Of a stretch of DNA of 56,265 nt, positions 44,007-53,425 are shown piece by piece (position 1 is the stretch's first letter; each line of letters begins with the position of its first letter). This DNA is from Polaribacter sp. IC073 (GTDB lineage Bacteria > Bacteroidota > Bacteroidia > Flavobacteriales > Flavobacteriaceae): positions 1-56,265 of the forward strand of contig NZ_VORS01000013.1 of NCBI RefSeq assembly GCF_007997075.1, written 5' to 3'. The notes beneath the pieces are model-generated. The model saw only the letters and a list, made by a program, of their open reading frames with translations. It made no database searches and was not told the origin of the DNA. A program made the translations under genes and the position numbers.

Positions 44007-46412
44007 TTATTTTCCAAATAAATGCAGTTCTGTAAACTCTTTATCTATAGTGATAGCTTGAGTTTTAGAAGTGTTTGAGTTTTTTAATTCAATAGCTACA
44101 TTATCAATCTGAATCGAGGTGATTTCGAACGGTAAATTATGAAAGACAATATGAAACTTACTGTAGTCTGCATTAAAGTCTCCACGTTTGTGTTGTTGTA
44201 AAATTAATTCCTCCTTTTTACCAGTAACTTTAAAGGTACGCAAACTGAACCTTCCCTTTTTATAATCGTAACCATCATGAGCGTCATCATATAATTTAGA
44301 CGATTCTTTGCCTTCTTTGTAATATACATCTAAGGTAATTTCATCAAACTTCTTTTCACCTACATATTGTTGTACTGGGTATTTAGGAATCACAGCACCT
44401 TCTTTAATAAAGATTGGTAAACTGTCTAAGTCTGCATCTACCCATATTTCTTTTCCTCCTTCTACCAATTGATCTGTCCAGAAATTATACCATTTACCTC
44501 TAGGAATATACATTCTTCTCCCTTTAGCATTAGGCTCTATTATTGGGCAAACTAATATTTGTTCTCCGTAAACAAACTCGTCACTTCTATAATGAGTAGC
44601 TGTATCTGCTTGATCGTATAAAACTAAAGACTTTAAAATAGGAGTTCCTTCATTTATATATTTCCAGAAAGCAGTATATAGATAAGGTAAAAGTTGGTAT
44701 CTAAGTTCAACAAACTTTCTTACAATATCGGTTATTTCATCACCAAAAACCCAAGGTTCTTGGGCTCCATGATCTCCAGAAGAATGCACTCTACAAAATG
44801 CATGAAAGATTCCTAATTGAATCCAACGTGCAAATAATTCTCCTTGTGGTTGTTCTGCAAAACCACCAATGTCACTTCCTGCAAAAGAAAAACCAGACAT
44901 AGACATTCTTTGCGCTTGGTTATTTGCAATCGCTAAATGTTCCCAAGTTGCAACATTGTCTCCCATCCAAGTAGATGTATAACGTTGTGCACCAGAATAG
45001 GCAGATCGTGTAATAACAAAAGGTCTTTTCGGATACGCGTATTTCTTTAAACCGTGGTAGGTTGCACGTGCCATTTGTGTCCCGTAAATATTATGTGCTT
45101 TTCTATGTGAACAAGGGTTTCCATCATAATCATGACGAACATCATTTGGAAAAGTTTTGTTAGGAACGTCCATTACAGCTGGCTCATTCATATCATTCCA
45201 CACCCCTTTTACACCAATATCTTCAATTAATTCCTTAAATAAACCAGACCACCATTCTCTAACTTCTGGTTTGGTGTAATCTGGAAAATAACATTCTCCA
45301 GGCCATACTTTACCTTTCATATAAGGGCCATCTGCACGTTTACAAAAGTAATCTTTTTCTAATGCTTCTTTAAAAACATCGTACTCTACATCAATTTTAA
45401 TTCCCGGATCTATAATTACTACAGTTTTAAAACCATCGTCTTCTAGTTCTTTTACCATTCTTTTCGGGTCGGGAAAGTGTTTCTTGTCCCAAGTGAAACA
45501 ACGAAATCCATCCATATAATCGATATCCAAATAAATCGCATCACAAGGAATTTTTAAGTCTCTAAATGTTTTGGTAATTTCTTTTACGTTACTTTCTGGG
45601 TAATAACTCCATTTACATTGGTGAAATCCTAATGCCCATAATGGAGGCAGCGTATGAGGTTTACCTGTTAAATCTGTGTAGTTTTTAACCACATCTTCCA
45701 TTTGTGGTCCGTAGATGAAATAATAATTCATTTCACCACCTTGTGCCCAAAAACTAGTTACATTTCTTCTTTCGTGTGCAAAATCGAAATGTGATTTAAA
45801 AGTATTGTCAAAGAAAATTCCGTAAGATTTATTGTCTTGTATGGCTGTGTAAAACGGTATTGCTTTATAAATAGGATCTGTATTTTTACCAAATGCGTAA
45901 GAATCTGTTGCCCAGTTTTCGAAACGTTTTCCTTTTAAGTTTACGTCTACTGGTTTATCTCCTAAACCATAAAAGCTTTCAGATTTTTGGCAGGCTTTGC
46001 TCATCTTTACAATGTCTCCACCATGCTCATAACTTTCCTCCCAATGAAAACCAATTTCATCTTCATTAATTAATTTTAAATCGATCGCATCAAATAAACT
46101 TACTTGTAAACTTAGTTTTTCAACTTTACAAATTAATTTTGAAGTAGTAATTATATAATGAGTTTCATCCTCTGTTACATCTAAAAAACTATAGCCTCTA
46201 CTAGCGTGTACGGTAACTCCATAAGAAAAATCATTTTCAAATTTACCTGTCGTGCTGTATCTAAAACGAATAACACTATCTCTTACTACGGTTACTTGTA
46301 ATACAACTCCATTCTTTGTAGAAAAATGTAAAGTATCTACATCTTTCTTATAATTTATAATTTCTGATGGAAATAAATTTCCTTTTTGTTCTAACTCTGT
46401 ATTAACAATCAT
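44007..46412 (-). CDS. GH31 alpha-glucosidase
   Basis: An 801-residue enzyme of glycoside hydrolase family 31. The nucleophile motif GVWNDMNEPAVM places the catalytic Asp at residue 407. DAIYLDIDYMDGFRCFTWD, SGSD-type SFAGSDIGGFAEQPQGELFARW and RVHSSGDHG are family motifs. There is no signal peptide, so it is cytoplasmic. It hydrolyses alpha-glucosidic bonds of maltose- or glycogen-type oligosaccharides, which fits its place downstream of glgB, glgC and glgA. The 261-base gap to glgB shows no clear terminator, so it may be co-transcribed or have its own promoter. Confidence 0.93.
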   Translation of the reverse strand: MIVNTELEQKGNLFPSEIINYKKDVDTLHFSTKNGVVLQVTVVRDSVIRFRYSTTGKFENDFSYGVTVHASRGYSFLDVTEDETHYIITTSKLICKVEKLSLQVSLFDAIDLKLINEDEIGFHWEESYEHGGDIVKMSKACQKSESFYGLGDKPVDVNLKGKRFENWATDSYAFGKNTDPIYKAIPFYTAIQDNKSYGIFFDNTFKSHFDFAHERRNVTSFWAQGGEMNYYFIYGPQMEDVVKNYTDLTGKPHTLPPLWALGFHQCKWSYYPESNVKEITKTFRDLKIPCDAIYLDIDYMDGFRCFTWDKKHFPDPKRMVKELEDDGFKTVVIIDPGIKIDVEYDVFKEALEKDYFCKRADGPYMKGKVWPGECYFPDYTKPEVREWWSGLFKELIEDIGVKGVWNDMNEPAVMDVPNKTFPNDVRHDYDGNPCSHRKAHNIYGTQMARATYHGLKKYAYPKRPFVITRSAYSGAQRYTSTWMGDNVATWEHLAIANNQAQRMSMSGFSFAGSDIGGFAEQPQGELFARWIQLGIFHAFCRVHSSGDHGAQEPWVFGDEITDIVRKFVELRYQLLPYLYTAFWKYINEGTPILKSLVLYDQADTATHYRSDEFVYGEQILVCPIIEPNAKGRRMYIPRGKWYNFWTDQLVEGGKEIWVDADLDSLPIFIKEGAVIPKYPVQQYVGEKKFDEITLDVYYKEGKESSKLYDDAHDGYDYKKGRFSLRTFKVTGKKEELILQQHKRGDFNADYSKFHIVFHNLPFEITSIQIDNVAIELKNSNTSKTQAITIDKEFTELHLFGK

Positions 46413-46673
46413 AATTTTGGTTGTTTATTTTAACTTGCAAAAATCGCTAAAGTTTGTTTTGTAATTATAATTAAGACTCTTTTTATTTACGAGAACGTAT
46501 TCGTCTCTTATTGGATCTAAAATATTACTTATTTGTTTATAAATTAGATAAATATGATTTATTTTAAAAGGTTTTCTATGGTCTTAGAAAAATGTTTCTT
46601 TTTTATGAAGTTTCAAAAAATAGTCCTCTTTTTTATGATAATTGTAGTAATGTAAAAAAGAGGACTTGTTAAT

Positions 46674-48581
46674 TTATTTGTATTTATAAGCAAGCATGCC
46701 TAATGGTGGTAGATTTAATTCTATAGAATTTTCTCTATTGTTCCATTCTTTAACTTCTGAGGTTAATTTCTTGTTTTTAAAATTTCCGCTGCCATAATAT
46801 TTAGACGCATCACTATTAATAACTTCTCTTAAAGTACCTTTTTTAGGCAACCCAATTCTATAGTTCTCTCTAGGTACTGGGGTTAAGTTTAAGATAATTA
46901 TTAAATTGTTTTTCTCATGATCTCCTTTTCTAATGTAGGTCATTACAGAGTTTTCATGATCTCCATGGTCGATCCACTCGAAACCTTCTGCTGAAAATTG
47001 TTTTTGGTGCAATGCTGTTTCTTCTTTGTAAAGTTTGTTTAAATCTCTTACAAGCATTTGTGCTCCTTTATGAACGTCGTACGCTAATAAGTGCCAATCT
47101 AAACTTCCATTAAAATTCCATTCGCTTGTTTGCCCAAATTCGCTTCCTTGAAACAATAACTTTGCTCCAGGGTGTGTGTACATAAAACTGTAAAGTAAGC
47201 GTAGATTAGCAAATTTCTGCCATTCATCTCCAGGCATCTTATTTACAATTGACTTTTTACCATATACTACTTCATCATGTGATAATGGCAGCATAAAATT
47301 TTCTGTAAATGCGTAATTTAAACTAAATGTTAAATCGTTTTGATGGTGTTTTCTATAAATAGTTTCTTTAGAGAAATAATCTAGAGTGTCATGCATCCAA
47401 CCCATCATCCATTTCATTCCAAAACCTAATCCTCCAGAAAAAACCGGACTAGAAACTTGTGGGAAAGAAGTAGATTCTTCTGCAATGGTTTGTACATCTG
47501 GAAAATTTTTATAAACGGCTTCATTCATTTCTTTTATAAATGAAATTGCTTCTAAATTTTCTCTTCCCCCAAATTCATTTGGTTCCCATTCGCCTTCTTC
47601 TCTAGAGTAGTCTAAAAATAACATAGATGCTACAGCGTCTACACGTAAACCATCTGCATGGTATTGTTCTAACCAAAAAATTGCATTACTTATTAAAAAC
47701 GATTTTACTTCATTTCTACCATAATTAAAAATAAGACTTTTCCAATCTTGATGATATCCTTTTCTAGGATCTGGATGTTCATACAAACTAGAACCATCAA
47801 AATTACCTAAACCATGAGCATCCGAAGGAAAGTGTGAAGGAACCCAGTCTAAAATAACACCAATTCCTTTCTCGTGAAATTTATCAACCAAAAACTTAAA
47901 TTCATCAGGATAACCAAAGCGAGAAGTAGGAGCGAAGTAACCGGTTAATTGATAGCCCCAACTTGGGTCATACGGAAACTCCATTACTGGCATAAGTTCT
48001 ACGTGTGTAAAATTCATTTCGGCAACATAGTTTACAAGTTCATCAGCTAATTCTGTATAACTCATAAACCTATTTTCTTCTACTTTTTGTTTCCAAGAGC
48101 CTAAGTGAACTTCATAAACAGCGTATGGTGCATTTAAAGCATTGTGCTTTTTACGCCCTTTCATCCATTTTTTATCCTTCCAAGAGTAATTATCTTCCCA
48201 AATTATAGAAGCCGTTTTTGGTGGGTGTTCACACCTACGTGCATAAGGGTCTGCTTTTTCTGTGATCGCATTATTACTATTGCTTTCTATTTTATACTTA
48301 TAAGTATTCCCTTTTCCTGCAAAAGGAACAAAACCTTCCCAAATTCCACTAGAATCCCATCTTACATTCAATTGATGTTCTTGAGCATTCCAATAATTGA
48401 AGTCTCCAATTACAGAAACTTTTTTAGCATTAGGAGCCCAAACCGCGAAGTAAGTGCCTTCTATACCCTCTTTTTTTATAATATGAGATCCAAATTTCTC
48501 ATATAACTTATAATGTTTACCAGCTTTAAATAGGCTAATATCAAAATCTGAAAATAAACTATGTACTATAACTTTAGACAT
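46674..48581 (-). CDS. glgB: 1,4-alpha-glucan branching enzyme
   Basis: A 635-residue GH13 enzyme. The N-terminal carbohydrate-binding (CBM48) region has FAVWAPNAKKVSVIGDFNYW. The catalytic barrel has YEVHLGSW, DWVPSHFPSDAHGLGNFDG, the nucleophile in DGLRVDAVASML, the acid Glu in IAEEST and the stabilising Asp in LSHDEVVYGKKS. The extra N1 domain of E. coli GlgB is absent, giving the shorter form. It adds alpha-1,6 branches to glycogen. It follows glgC by 31 bases. Confidence 0.96.
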   Translation of the reverse strand: MSKVIVHSLFSDFDISLFKAGKHYKLYEKFGSHIIKKEGIEGTYFAVWAPNAKKVSVIGDFNYWNAQEHQLNVRWDSSGIWEGFVPFAGKGNTYKYKIESNSNNAITEKADPYARRCEHPPKTASIIWEDNYSWKDKKWMKGRKKHNALNAPYAVYEVHLGSWKQKVEENRFMSYTELADELVNYVAEMNFTHVELMPVMEFPYDPSWGYQLTGYFAPTSRFGYPDEFKFLVDKFHEKGIGVILDWVPSHFPSDAHGLGNFDGSSLYEHPDPRKGYHQDWKSLIFNYGRNEVKSFLISNAIFWLEQYHADGLRVDAVASMLFLDYSREEGEWEPNEFGGRENLEAISFIKEMNEAVYKNFPDVQTIAEESTSFPQVSSPVFSGGLGFGMKWMMGWMHDTLDYFSKETIYRKHHQNDLTFSLNYAFTENFMLPLSHDEVVYGKKSIVNKMPGDEWQKFANLRLLYSFMYTHPGAKLLFQGSEFGQTSEWNFNGSLDWHLLAYDVHKGAQMLVRDLNKLYKEETALHQKQFSAEGFEWIDHGDHENSVMTYIRKGDHEKNNLIIILNLTPVPRENYRIGLPKKGTLREVINSDASKYYGSGNFKNKKLTSEVKEWNNRENSIELNLPPLGMLAYKYK

Positions 48582-48612
48582 ATGTTAGTTTTTAATTAAA
48601 AATTAAATAGTT

Positions 48613-49875
48613 TTAAATTATAGTTCCTTTAGGAATTACTGCCCCTTTTTTAATAACTACAATACCATCTTTTACCAGGTATGTGTCTGTTTCAATATTT
48701 TCTAAGTGTAAACCCCCATTAATTCTAGTATCATCTCCAATTCTACAGTTTTTATCTATAATACAATTATTGATAAAGCATCTGTCTCCAATACCAATTT
48801 GGTTTTCTATTTTATTTTTCTTAATGTTTTCTAAAGACTCATAAGAGTCGTTACCCATCATATAAGTATTGGTAATTATGGTTTCTTTACCAATTCTAGA
48901 ACGAATACCAATAACAGATCTTTCTATCTTTTCTGCATTTATAATACAACCGTCTGCAATAATAGTTTTATTTAAAATGGTGTTTGAAATTTTTGATGTA
49001 GGTAAAATACGAGCTCTCGTGTAAACCCTATTCTCATCATATAAATTAAACTTGGGTAAATCATCTGTTAGGCCTAAATTCGCTTCAAAGAAAGAATCAA
49101 TATTTCCAATATCTGTCCAATATCCTTCATAAGGATAACTTACTGTTTTATGTTTTCCAATGGCTTGCGGAATAATTTCCTTTCCAAAATCGATGGTATC
49201 AGGATTCGCCATTAACGCTACCAATAAATCTCTGTTAAAAATATAGATTCCCATAGAAGCTAAATAGTTTCTATTTTCACTTTTCATCTCAGCACTTACT
49301 TCAGAAGTCCAATCTGGTAGTAATTCGGCTGCAGGTTTTTCTATAAAAGAAGTAACGGTATTTGTATTATCTGTTTTTAATAAACCAAAAGATGTGGCAT
49401 CTTTAGCGTTCACAGGATAAGTTGCTATAGATATTTCTGCACCACTTTGTTTGTGTTTTTCAATCATGTCTTTAAAATCCATGTTGTATAACTGGTCTCC
49501 AGATAATATCAAAGCATACTCAAAATCGTTTTGTAAGAAGTGATGCATACTTTGTCTTACAGCATCTGCGGTTCCTTGAAACCATTTATCGCTCTGCATT
49601 GTTTGTTCTGCAGCGAGCACATCTACAAAAGCAGAACTAAAAAAACTAAAATGATAAGTGTTTTTGATATGAGCATTTAGTGAGGCAGAATTAAATTGCG
49701 TTAATACGTACATTCTCTTAATGTCTGAATTTATACAATTAGAAATGGGGATATCTACCAATCTATATTTCCCTGCTATAGGTACTGCTGGTTTAGATCT
49801 ATCTTTTGTTAATGGATACAATCTAGACCCCTGTCCGCCACCTAAAATAATACCCAGTACTTTATCATTTATCAT
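48613..49875 (-). CDS. glgC: Glucose-1-phosphate adenylyltransferase
   Basis: A 420-residue enzyme making ADP-glucose for glycogen synthesis. The N-terminal nucleotidyltransferase has GGGQGSRLYPLTKDRSKPAVP and LILSGDQLYNMDF, and SFIEKPA contains the sugar-phosphate Lys. The C-terminal 130 residues form a left-handed beta-helix of hexapeptide repeats (CIINAEKIERSVIGIRSRIG). It is normally allosterically controlled. It starts 2 bases after the glgA stop codon. Confidence 0.96.
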   Translation of the reverse strand: MINDKVLGIILGGGQGSRLYPLTKDRSKPAVPIAGKYRLVDIPISNCINSDIKRMYVLTQFNSASLNAHIKNTYHFSFFSSAFVDVLAAEQTMQSDKWFQGTADAVRQSMHHFLQNDFEYALILSGDQLYNMDFKDMIEKHKQSGAEISIATYPVNAKDATSFGLLKTDNTNTVTSFIEKPAAELLPDWTSEVSAEMKSENRNYLASMGIYIFNRDLLVALMANPDTIDFGKEIIPQAIGKHKTVSYPYEGYWTDIGNIDSFFEANLGLTDDLPKFNLYDENRVYTRARILPTSKISNTILNKTIIADGCIINAEKIERSVIGIRSRIGKETIITNTYMMGNDSYESLENIKKNKIENQIGIGDRCFINNCIIDKNCRIGDDTRINGGLHLENIETDTYLVKDGIVVIKKGAVIPKGTII

Positions 49876-49877
49876 AA

Positions 49878-51275
49878 TTAATTTTTTAGAGATTTATATA
49901 AGTTTACATATTCTTGGGCAGAATTTCCCCAAGAATTGTCTATTGACATCATTTTTTTTAGATTTTCATGAAATCCTTTTTCATTATAAAATGTTGTAGC
50001 TTTTTTGATTGCTTTGGTCACTTTTTCTACGCTAACACCATGATGTATAATACCAAAACCATTCTCATTATCTATATCTATAATGGTGTCTTTTAAACCA
50101 CCAATGGCATTCACAACTGGTACCGTACCATAACGTAAAGAATACATTTGGTTTAAACCACAGGGTTCTACTCGAGAGGGCATTAATAAAAAATCTGCAC
50201 CAGCATATATAATGTGTGCTAGTTTTTCATCATAACCTATAAATGTATTAAAGTTTTCTTTAGGCATTGCAGTAAGTGCACTTTCTGTTTCTTTGTGCCC
50301 AGATCCTAATAAAAGAATAGAAATTTTCTTTTCGGCAAGCGCTACTTTAAATATTTGGGGGAATAAATCGGCTCCTTTTTCACCAACTAATCTTCCAATA
50401 AAAGCAAAAAGAGGCTTCTTTATGTCTAGGCTAAACTCTTTACATAACCATTCTTTATTGGTGCTTTTACCAGAAACCACATTAGATGTTGTATAATTTT
50501 TTATTAATCTTTCATCTGTTTTTGGGTTCCAAACATTCCAATCTATTCCATTTAAAATACCCACACATTTTGCATTTTCATGGTTTAGTAAGTTCTCTAA
50601 TCCATTAGCACTTAATTTTAATTCCTCCATATAAGAAGGAGAAACGGTAGTTACTTTCCAAGCACATTTTATAGCCGCTGCAAGAGGGTTTATGGTGCCT
50701 TTCCAATCTAATAAACCTACCTTGTCAAAATTAAAAGGCGGAATTAGATTTACCTTTTCATGCGGAAACCATCCTTGGTATTGCGCATTATGAATGGTTA
50801 AAACTGTAGGGATATTTTTTAGCGCTTCATATTTATAACTATGAGACATCATAAAGGGAATTAACCCTGTATGATGATCATGGGTATGAATAATATCAGG
50901 CTTTTTTTCAAAAGTTAAAAACCAATCTAATGTTGCTATTTGAAAAGCTAAAAAGCGCGCAGTATCATCATTAGAATAGACATAGTTTTTATAAAGTAAA
51001 TCTGGTATATCAACACAAAAAAGATCAAAACCTAGTTGCTCATCTTTAAGTTTAAGTACCTTAAAATTATAATATTCATTGCCGAGAGCTATGTAGTTTT
51101 CATAGACTTCTTCAAAACTATTATTTTCTGTAAACTTATTATTATAATAAGGCATTACTACATTACTCGTAGTATCTAACTCTTTTTGGTATTTAGGAAG
51201 TGCTCCAACAACATCTGCTAGTCCACCAACTTTAGCTACCGGAAAACATTCTGCACTTATATGTAGTATATTCAA
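49878..51275 (-). CDS. glgA: Glycogen synthase (GT5)
   Basis: A 465-residue GT-B enzyme that extends glycogen with ADP-glucose. The ADP-glucose-binding motif KVGGLADVVGALP is near the N-terminus. HTHDHHTG, the AFIGRLVGEKGADL segment and MPSRVEPCGLNQMYSLRYGT (catalytic Glu region) follow. The start is TTG at 51275, where the family N-terminus MNILHISAECFP begins; no in-frame ATG lies before it. It is the first gene of the glgA-glgC-glgB operon. Confidence 0.94.
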   Translation of the reverse strand: MNILHISAECFPVAKVGGLADVVGALPKYQKELDTTSNVVMPYYNNKFTENNSFEEVYENYIALGNEYYNFKVLKLKDEQLGFDLFCVDIPDLLYKNYVYSNDDTARFLAFQIATLDWFLTFEKKPDIIHTHDHHTGLIPFMMSHSYKYEALKNIPTVLTIHNAQYQGWFPHEKVNLIPPFNFDKVGLLDWKGTINPLAAAIKCAWKVTTVSPSYMEELKLSANGLENLLNHENAKCVGILNGIDWNVWNPKTDERLIKNYTTSNVVSGKSTNKEWLCKEFSLDIKKPLFAFIGRLVGEKGADLFPQIFKVALAEKKISILLLGSGHKETESALTAMPKENFNTFIGYDEKLAHIIYAGADFLLMPSRVEPCGLNQMYSLRYGTVPVVNAIGGLKDTIIDIDNENGFGIIHHGVSVEKVTKAIKKATTFYNEKGFHENLKKMMSIDNSWGNSAQEYVNLYKSLKN

Positions 51276-51417
51276 TCTTTGTAATTTGATGGTTAGCTCA
51301 TAAATCTACAAAATATTTTTTTATTTTAGGTGATACTAAAGATTATTGATATAAGTTTAATAGAACAGTGAAAATGCTGAATTAAATTTATTTTTTCATA
51401 GAAAATACGGCTAGTAT

Positions 51418-51999
51418 TTATGAATTTCTTTGTTTGTTAATTTCATCTTGTAATTCTCTTCTTAATTTCTGTTCTCTTTCTATTGTCTTTTTCCTGTGTT
51501 GCTCATATTCGTATTCAACATCCTGTAAATTATTTTGAGCTTTTTTTGTAAGTATATTATTTTTAGAAAATTTAAAAACAAAATAAAGTAAGGCCAATAA
51601 TAAGAATAGTATCAAACCCCATAGAATAAAGTTATATATTGTTTTACTTATCTGTAAGCCAAATAAAGAAATTGAATCTTCTTTTTGAATAGCCGTCTCT
51701 AGCTCTAATTTAGTTTTATCAAGTAAATTTTGAGTTTTATTAATTCCTTCTCTTTCAGTTGTAAGAAGGTTGTTTTTTTCTATGATTAGATTTTTAGAAA
51801 TCTTCAAGGAATCTAAAACACCTTGTTTTAATTGTAAGAATTTTTCTTTGCTTATTACTTTGTATTTTTGATAGCTAGTAGATGTTCTATAAATTTTATC
51901 AAATTGACTACTAAGAGAGTTGTCCTCGTTAACAGCCTCTTGTGCAGAAGAAATTGATACTAGTAATAATGCTGCAAAAGTAAATATATGTAATCTCAT
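51418..51999 (-). CDS. Exported coiled-coil, single-pass membrane protein
   Basis: A 193-residue protein. The signal peptide ends ISSAQ (about residue 19). A periplasmic coiled-coil spans about 55-105, one transmembrane helix about 122-143 (FILWGLILFLLLALLYFVF), and a highly charged cytoplasmic coiled-coil (EYEQHRKKTIEREQKLRREL) runs to the C-terminus. I recall homologues in flavobacteria next to rplT, often mislabelled as a tRNA methyltransferase, though no methyltransferase motif exists. The function is unknown. It lies downstream of the rplT terminator. Confidence 0.78.
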   Translation of the reverse strand: MRLHIFTFAALLLVSISSAQEAVNEDNSLSSQFDKIYRTSTSYQKYKVISKEKFLQLKQGVLDSLKISKNLIIEKNNLLTTEREGINKTQNLLDKTKLELETAIQKEDSISLFGLQISKTIYNFILWGLILFLLLALLYFVFKFSKNNILTKKAQNNLQDVEYEYEQHRKKTIEREQKLRRELQDEINKQRNS

Positions 52000-52044
52000 T
52001 TTTATAAATTTTTAATAGAAGTTTTTAAAAGAATAAAAGTAATA

Positions 52045-52075
52045 AAAAAACCCAAACGTTTCGTTTGGGTTTTTA
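52045..52075. terminator. Terminator of the infC-rpmI-rplT operon
   Basis: The 12-bp inverted repeat AAAACCCAAACG / CGTTTGGGTTTT has a 3-base loop and is flanked by A- and T-runs, directly after rplT on the minus strand. Confidence 0.9.
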
Positions 52076-52096
52076 TTATAAGCAAGTAATTTATAT

Positions 52097-52441
52097 TTAT
52101 TTAATTTTCTCTACAACTGCCTTAAAAGCACCTGGGTTGTTTACGGCTAAATCAGCTAAAACCTTACGGTTTAATTCGATTTGGTTAGCTTTCACTTTCC
52201 CCATGAACTGAGAGTAAGACATTCCGTGTAAACGAGCTGCAGCGTTAATACGCACAATCCATAAAGAACGGAAGTTTCTCTTATTGTTTTTACGGTCACG
52301 GTATGCATAAAGCATTCCTTTTTCAACCGCATTTTTTGCTACTGTGTAAACGTTTTTTCTACGTCCAAAGTAACCTTTTGCTGCCTTCAAGATTTTTTTT
52401 CTTCTTTTTCTTGAGGCTACTGAATTTACTGATCTTGGCAT
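52097..52441 (-). CDS. rplT: 50S ribosomal protein L20
   Basis: A 114-residue basic protein of normal length. [20 protein letters not shown] at the start, [15 protein letters not shown] and [20 protein letters not shown] are diagnostic. L20 binds 23S rRNA early in assembly and in many bacteria represses its own operon. Here it is last in thrS-infC-rpmI-rplT, separated from rpmI by 120 bases, longer than usual for this pair. Confidence 0.97.
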   Translation of the reverse strand: MPRSVNSVASRKRRKKILKAAKGYFGRRKNVYTVAKNAVEKGMLYAYRDRKNNKRNFRSLWIVRINAAARLHGMSYSQFMGKVKANQIELNRKVLADLAVNNPGAFKAVVEKIK

Positions 52442-52561
52442 AATTTTAATGTGTTTTGTAGTAGGCGGTTTGCTTAGTTCTTATTGGGTTAGTACACACT
52501 AAAAACTCAAAACTCTTTTATTGCCTAATACATGGTTAATAATTAAATTCCCTTGTTAAAC

Positions 52562-52759
52562 TTATTTCAAGTTTAACTGTTGCATAATGTTAGACTTGTC
52601 CGATTTATGTACTAAACCATCGTGAGTTAACCTTAATTTACGTTTTTTAGACTTCTTTGTTAAGATGTGACTTTTAAACGCGTGCTTTCTTTTGATTTTT
52701 CCGGTACCAGTAACTTTAAATCGTTTTTTGGCACTAGATTTGGTTTTCATTTTAGGCAT
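52562..52759 (-). CDS. rpmI: 50S ribosomal protein L35
   Basis: A 65-residue very basic protein ([20 protein letters not shown], [25 protein letters not shown] core) of standard length. It lies between infC (33 bases upstream) and rplT. The order infC-rpmI-rplT is nearly universal in bacteria. Confidence 0.97.
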   Translation of the reverse strand: MPKMKTKSSAKKRFKVTGTGKIKRKHAFKSHILTKKSKKRKLRLTHDGLVHKSDKSNIMQQLNLK

Positions 52760-52792
52760 CTCTCCTTCGTTTTTATCTTGCTTATAAGATTG

Positions 52793-53353
52793 TTATTTCA
52801 CTTTTTTAGGAGCAATAAACATAATCATACGTTTACCCTCTAATTTTGGTAGTTGTTCTACTTTACCATATTCTTCTAGTTCTTGGGCCAATTTTAATAA
52901 TAAAATTTGTCCTTGTTCTTTAAATATGATAGAACGACCTTTAAAGAATACAAATGCTTTTAATTTAGCTCCTTCTTGTAAGAACTTAAGAGCATGCTTC
53001 TTTTTAAATTCATAATCATGCTCATCTGTTTGAGGTCCAAAACGTATCTCTTTAACAGTAACTTTCGTTGCTTTTGATTTTAAAGATTTTTCACGCTTCT
53101 TCTGCTCATACAAGAATTTCTTGTAGTCAATAATTTTACAAACTGGTGGCTTTGCCTTTGGTGAAATTTCTACCAAATCTAACTCCAGTTCAACGGACAA
53201 TTCTTTAGCTTTATCTAAAGAATAAACTCCAACTTCTACATTCTCGCCCACAAGACGAACTTCGTCAACATATTTTATTTTTTCATTAATCCTATGCTGA
53301 TCTTCTTTGATTACTCTTAACGGTCTTCTCGACCTGCTTCTACGTATTGCTAT
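52793..53353 (-). CDS. infC: Translation initiation factor IF-3 with non-canonical AUA start
   Basis: From GTG at 53251 the frame gives 152 residues, but this lacks the conserved N-terminus. Reading upstream in the same frame, IF-3 sequence continues ([36 protein letters not shown]) back to ATA-GCA-ATA-CGT at 53353, giving 186 residues, with no ATG/GTG/TTG at the right place. E. coli infC starts with AUU and senses IF-3 level by it; AUA here is probably the same control. Two small hairpins lie in the leader (53367-53379 and 53381-53395). Confidence 0.88.
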   Translation of the reverse strand: MAIRRSRSRRPLRVIKEDQHRINEKIKYVDEVRLVGENVEVGVYSLDKAKELSVELELDLVEISPKAKPPVCKIIDYKKFLYEQKKREKSLKSKATKVTVKEIRFGPQTDEHDYEFKKKHALKFLQEGAKLKAFVFFKGRSIIFKEQGQILLLKLAQELEEYGKVEQLPKLEGKRMIMFIAPKKVK

Positions 53354-53366
53354 GACCTATATATTT

Positions 53367-53395
53367 TAAGTTTAACTTATGGTTGTTTTTCAACC
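53367..53395 (-). promoter_or_regulatory. infC leader hairpins
   Basis: TAAGTTTAACTTA (53367-53379) and GGTTGTTTTTCAACC (53381-53395) are adjoining inverted repeats in the 72-base gap between thrS and infC, 14-42 bases before the proposed AUA start. They may influence infC initiation; this is an inference from position. Confidence 0.4.
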
Positions 53396-53425
53396 TTTTA
53401 TTATTTTATTGAAATTCAAAATTAA

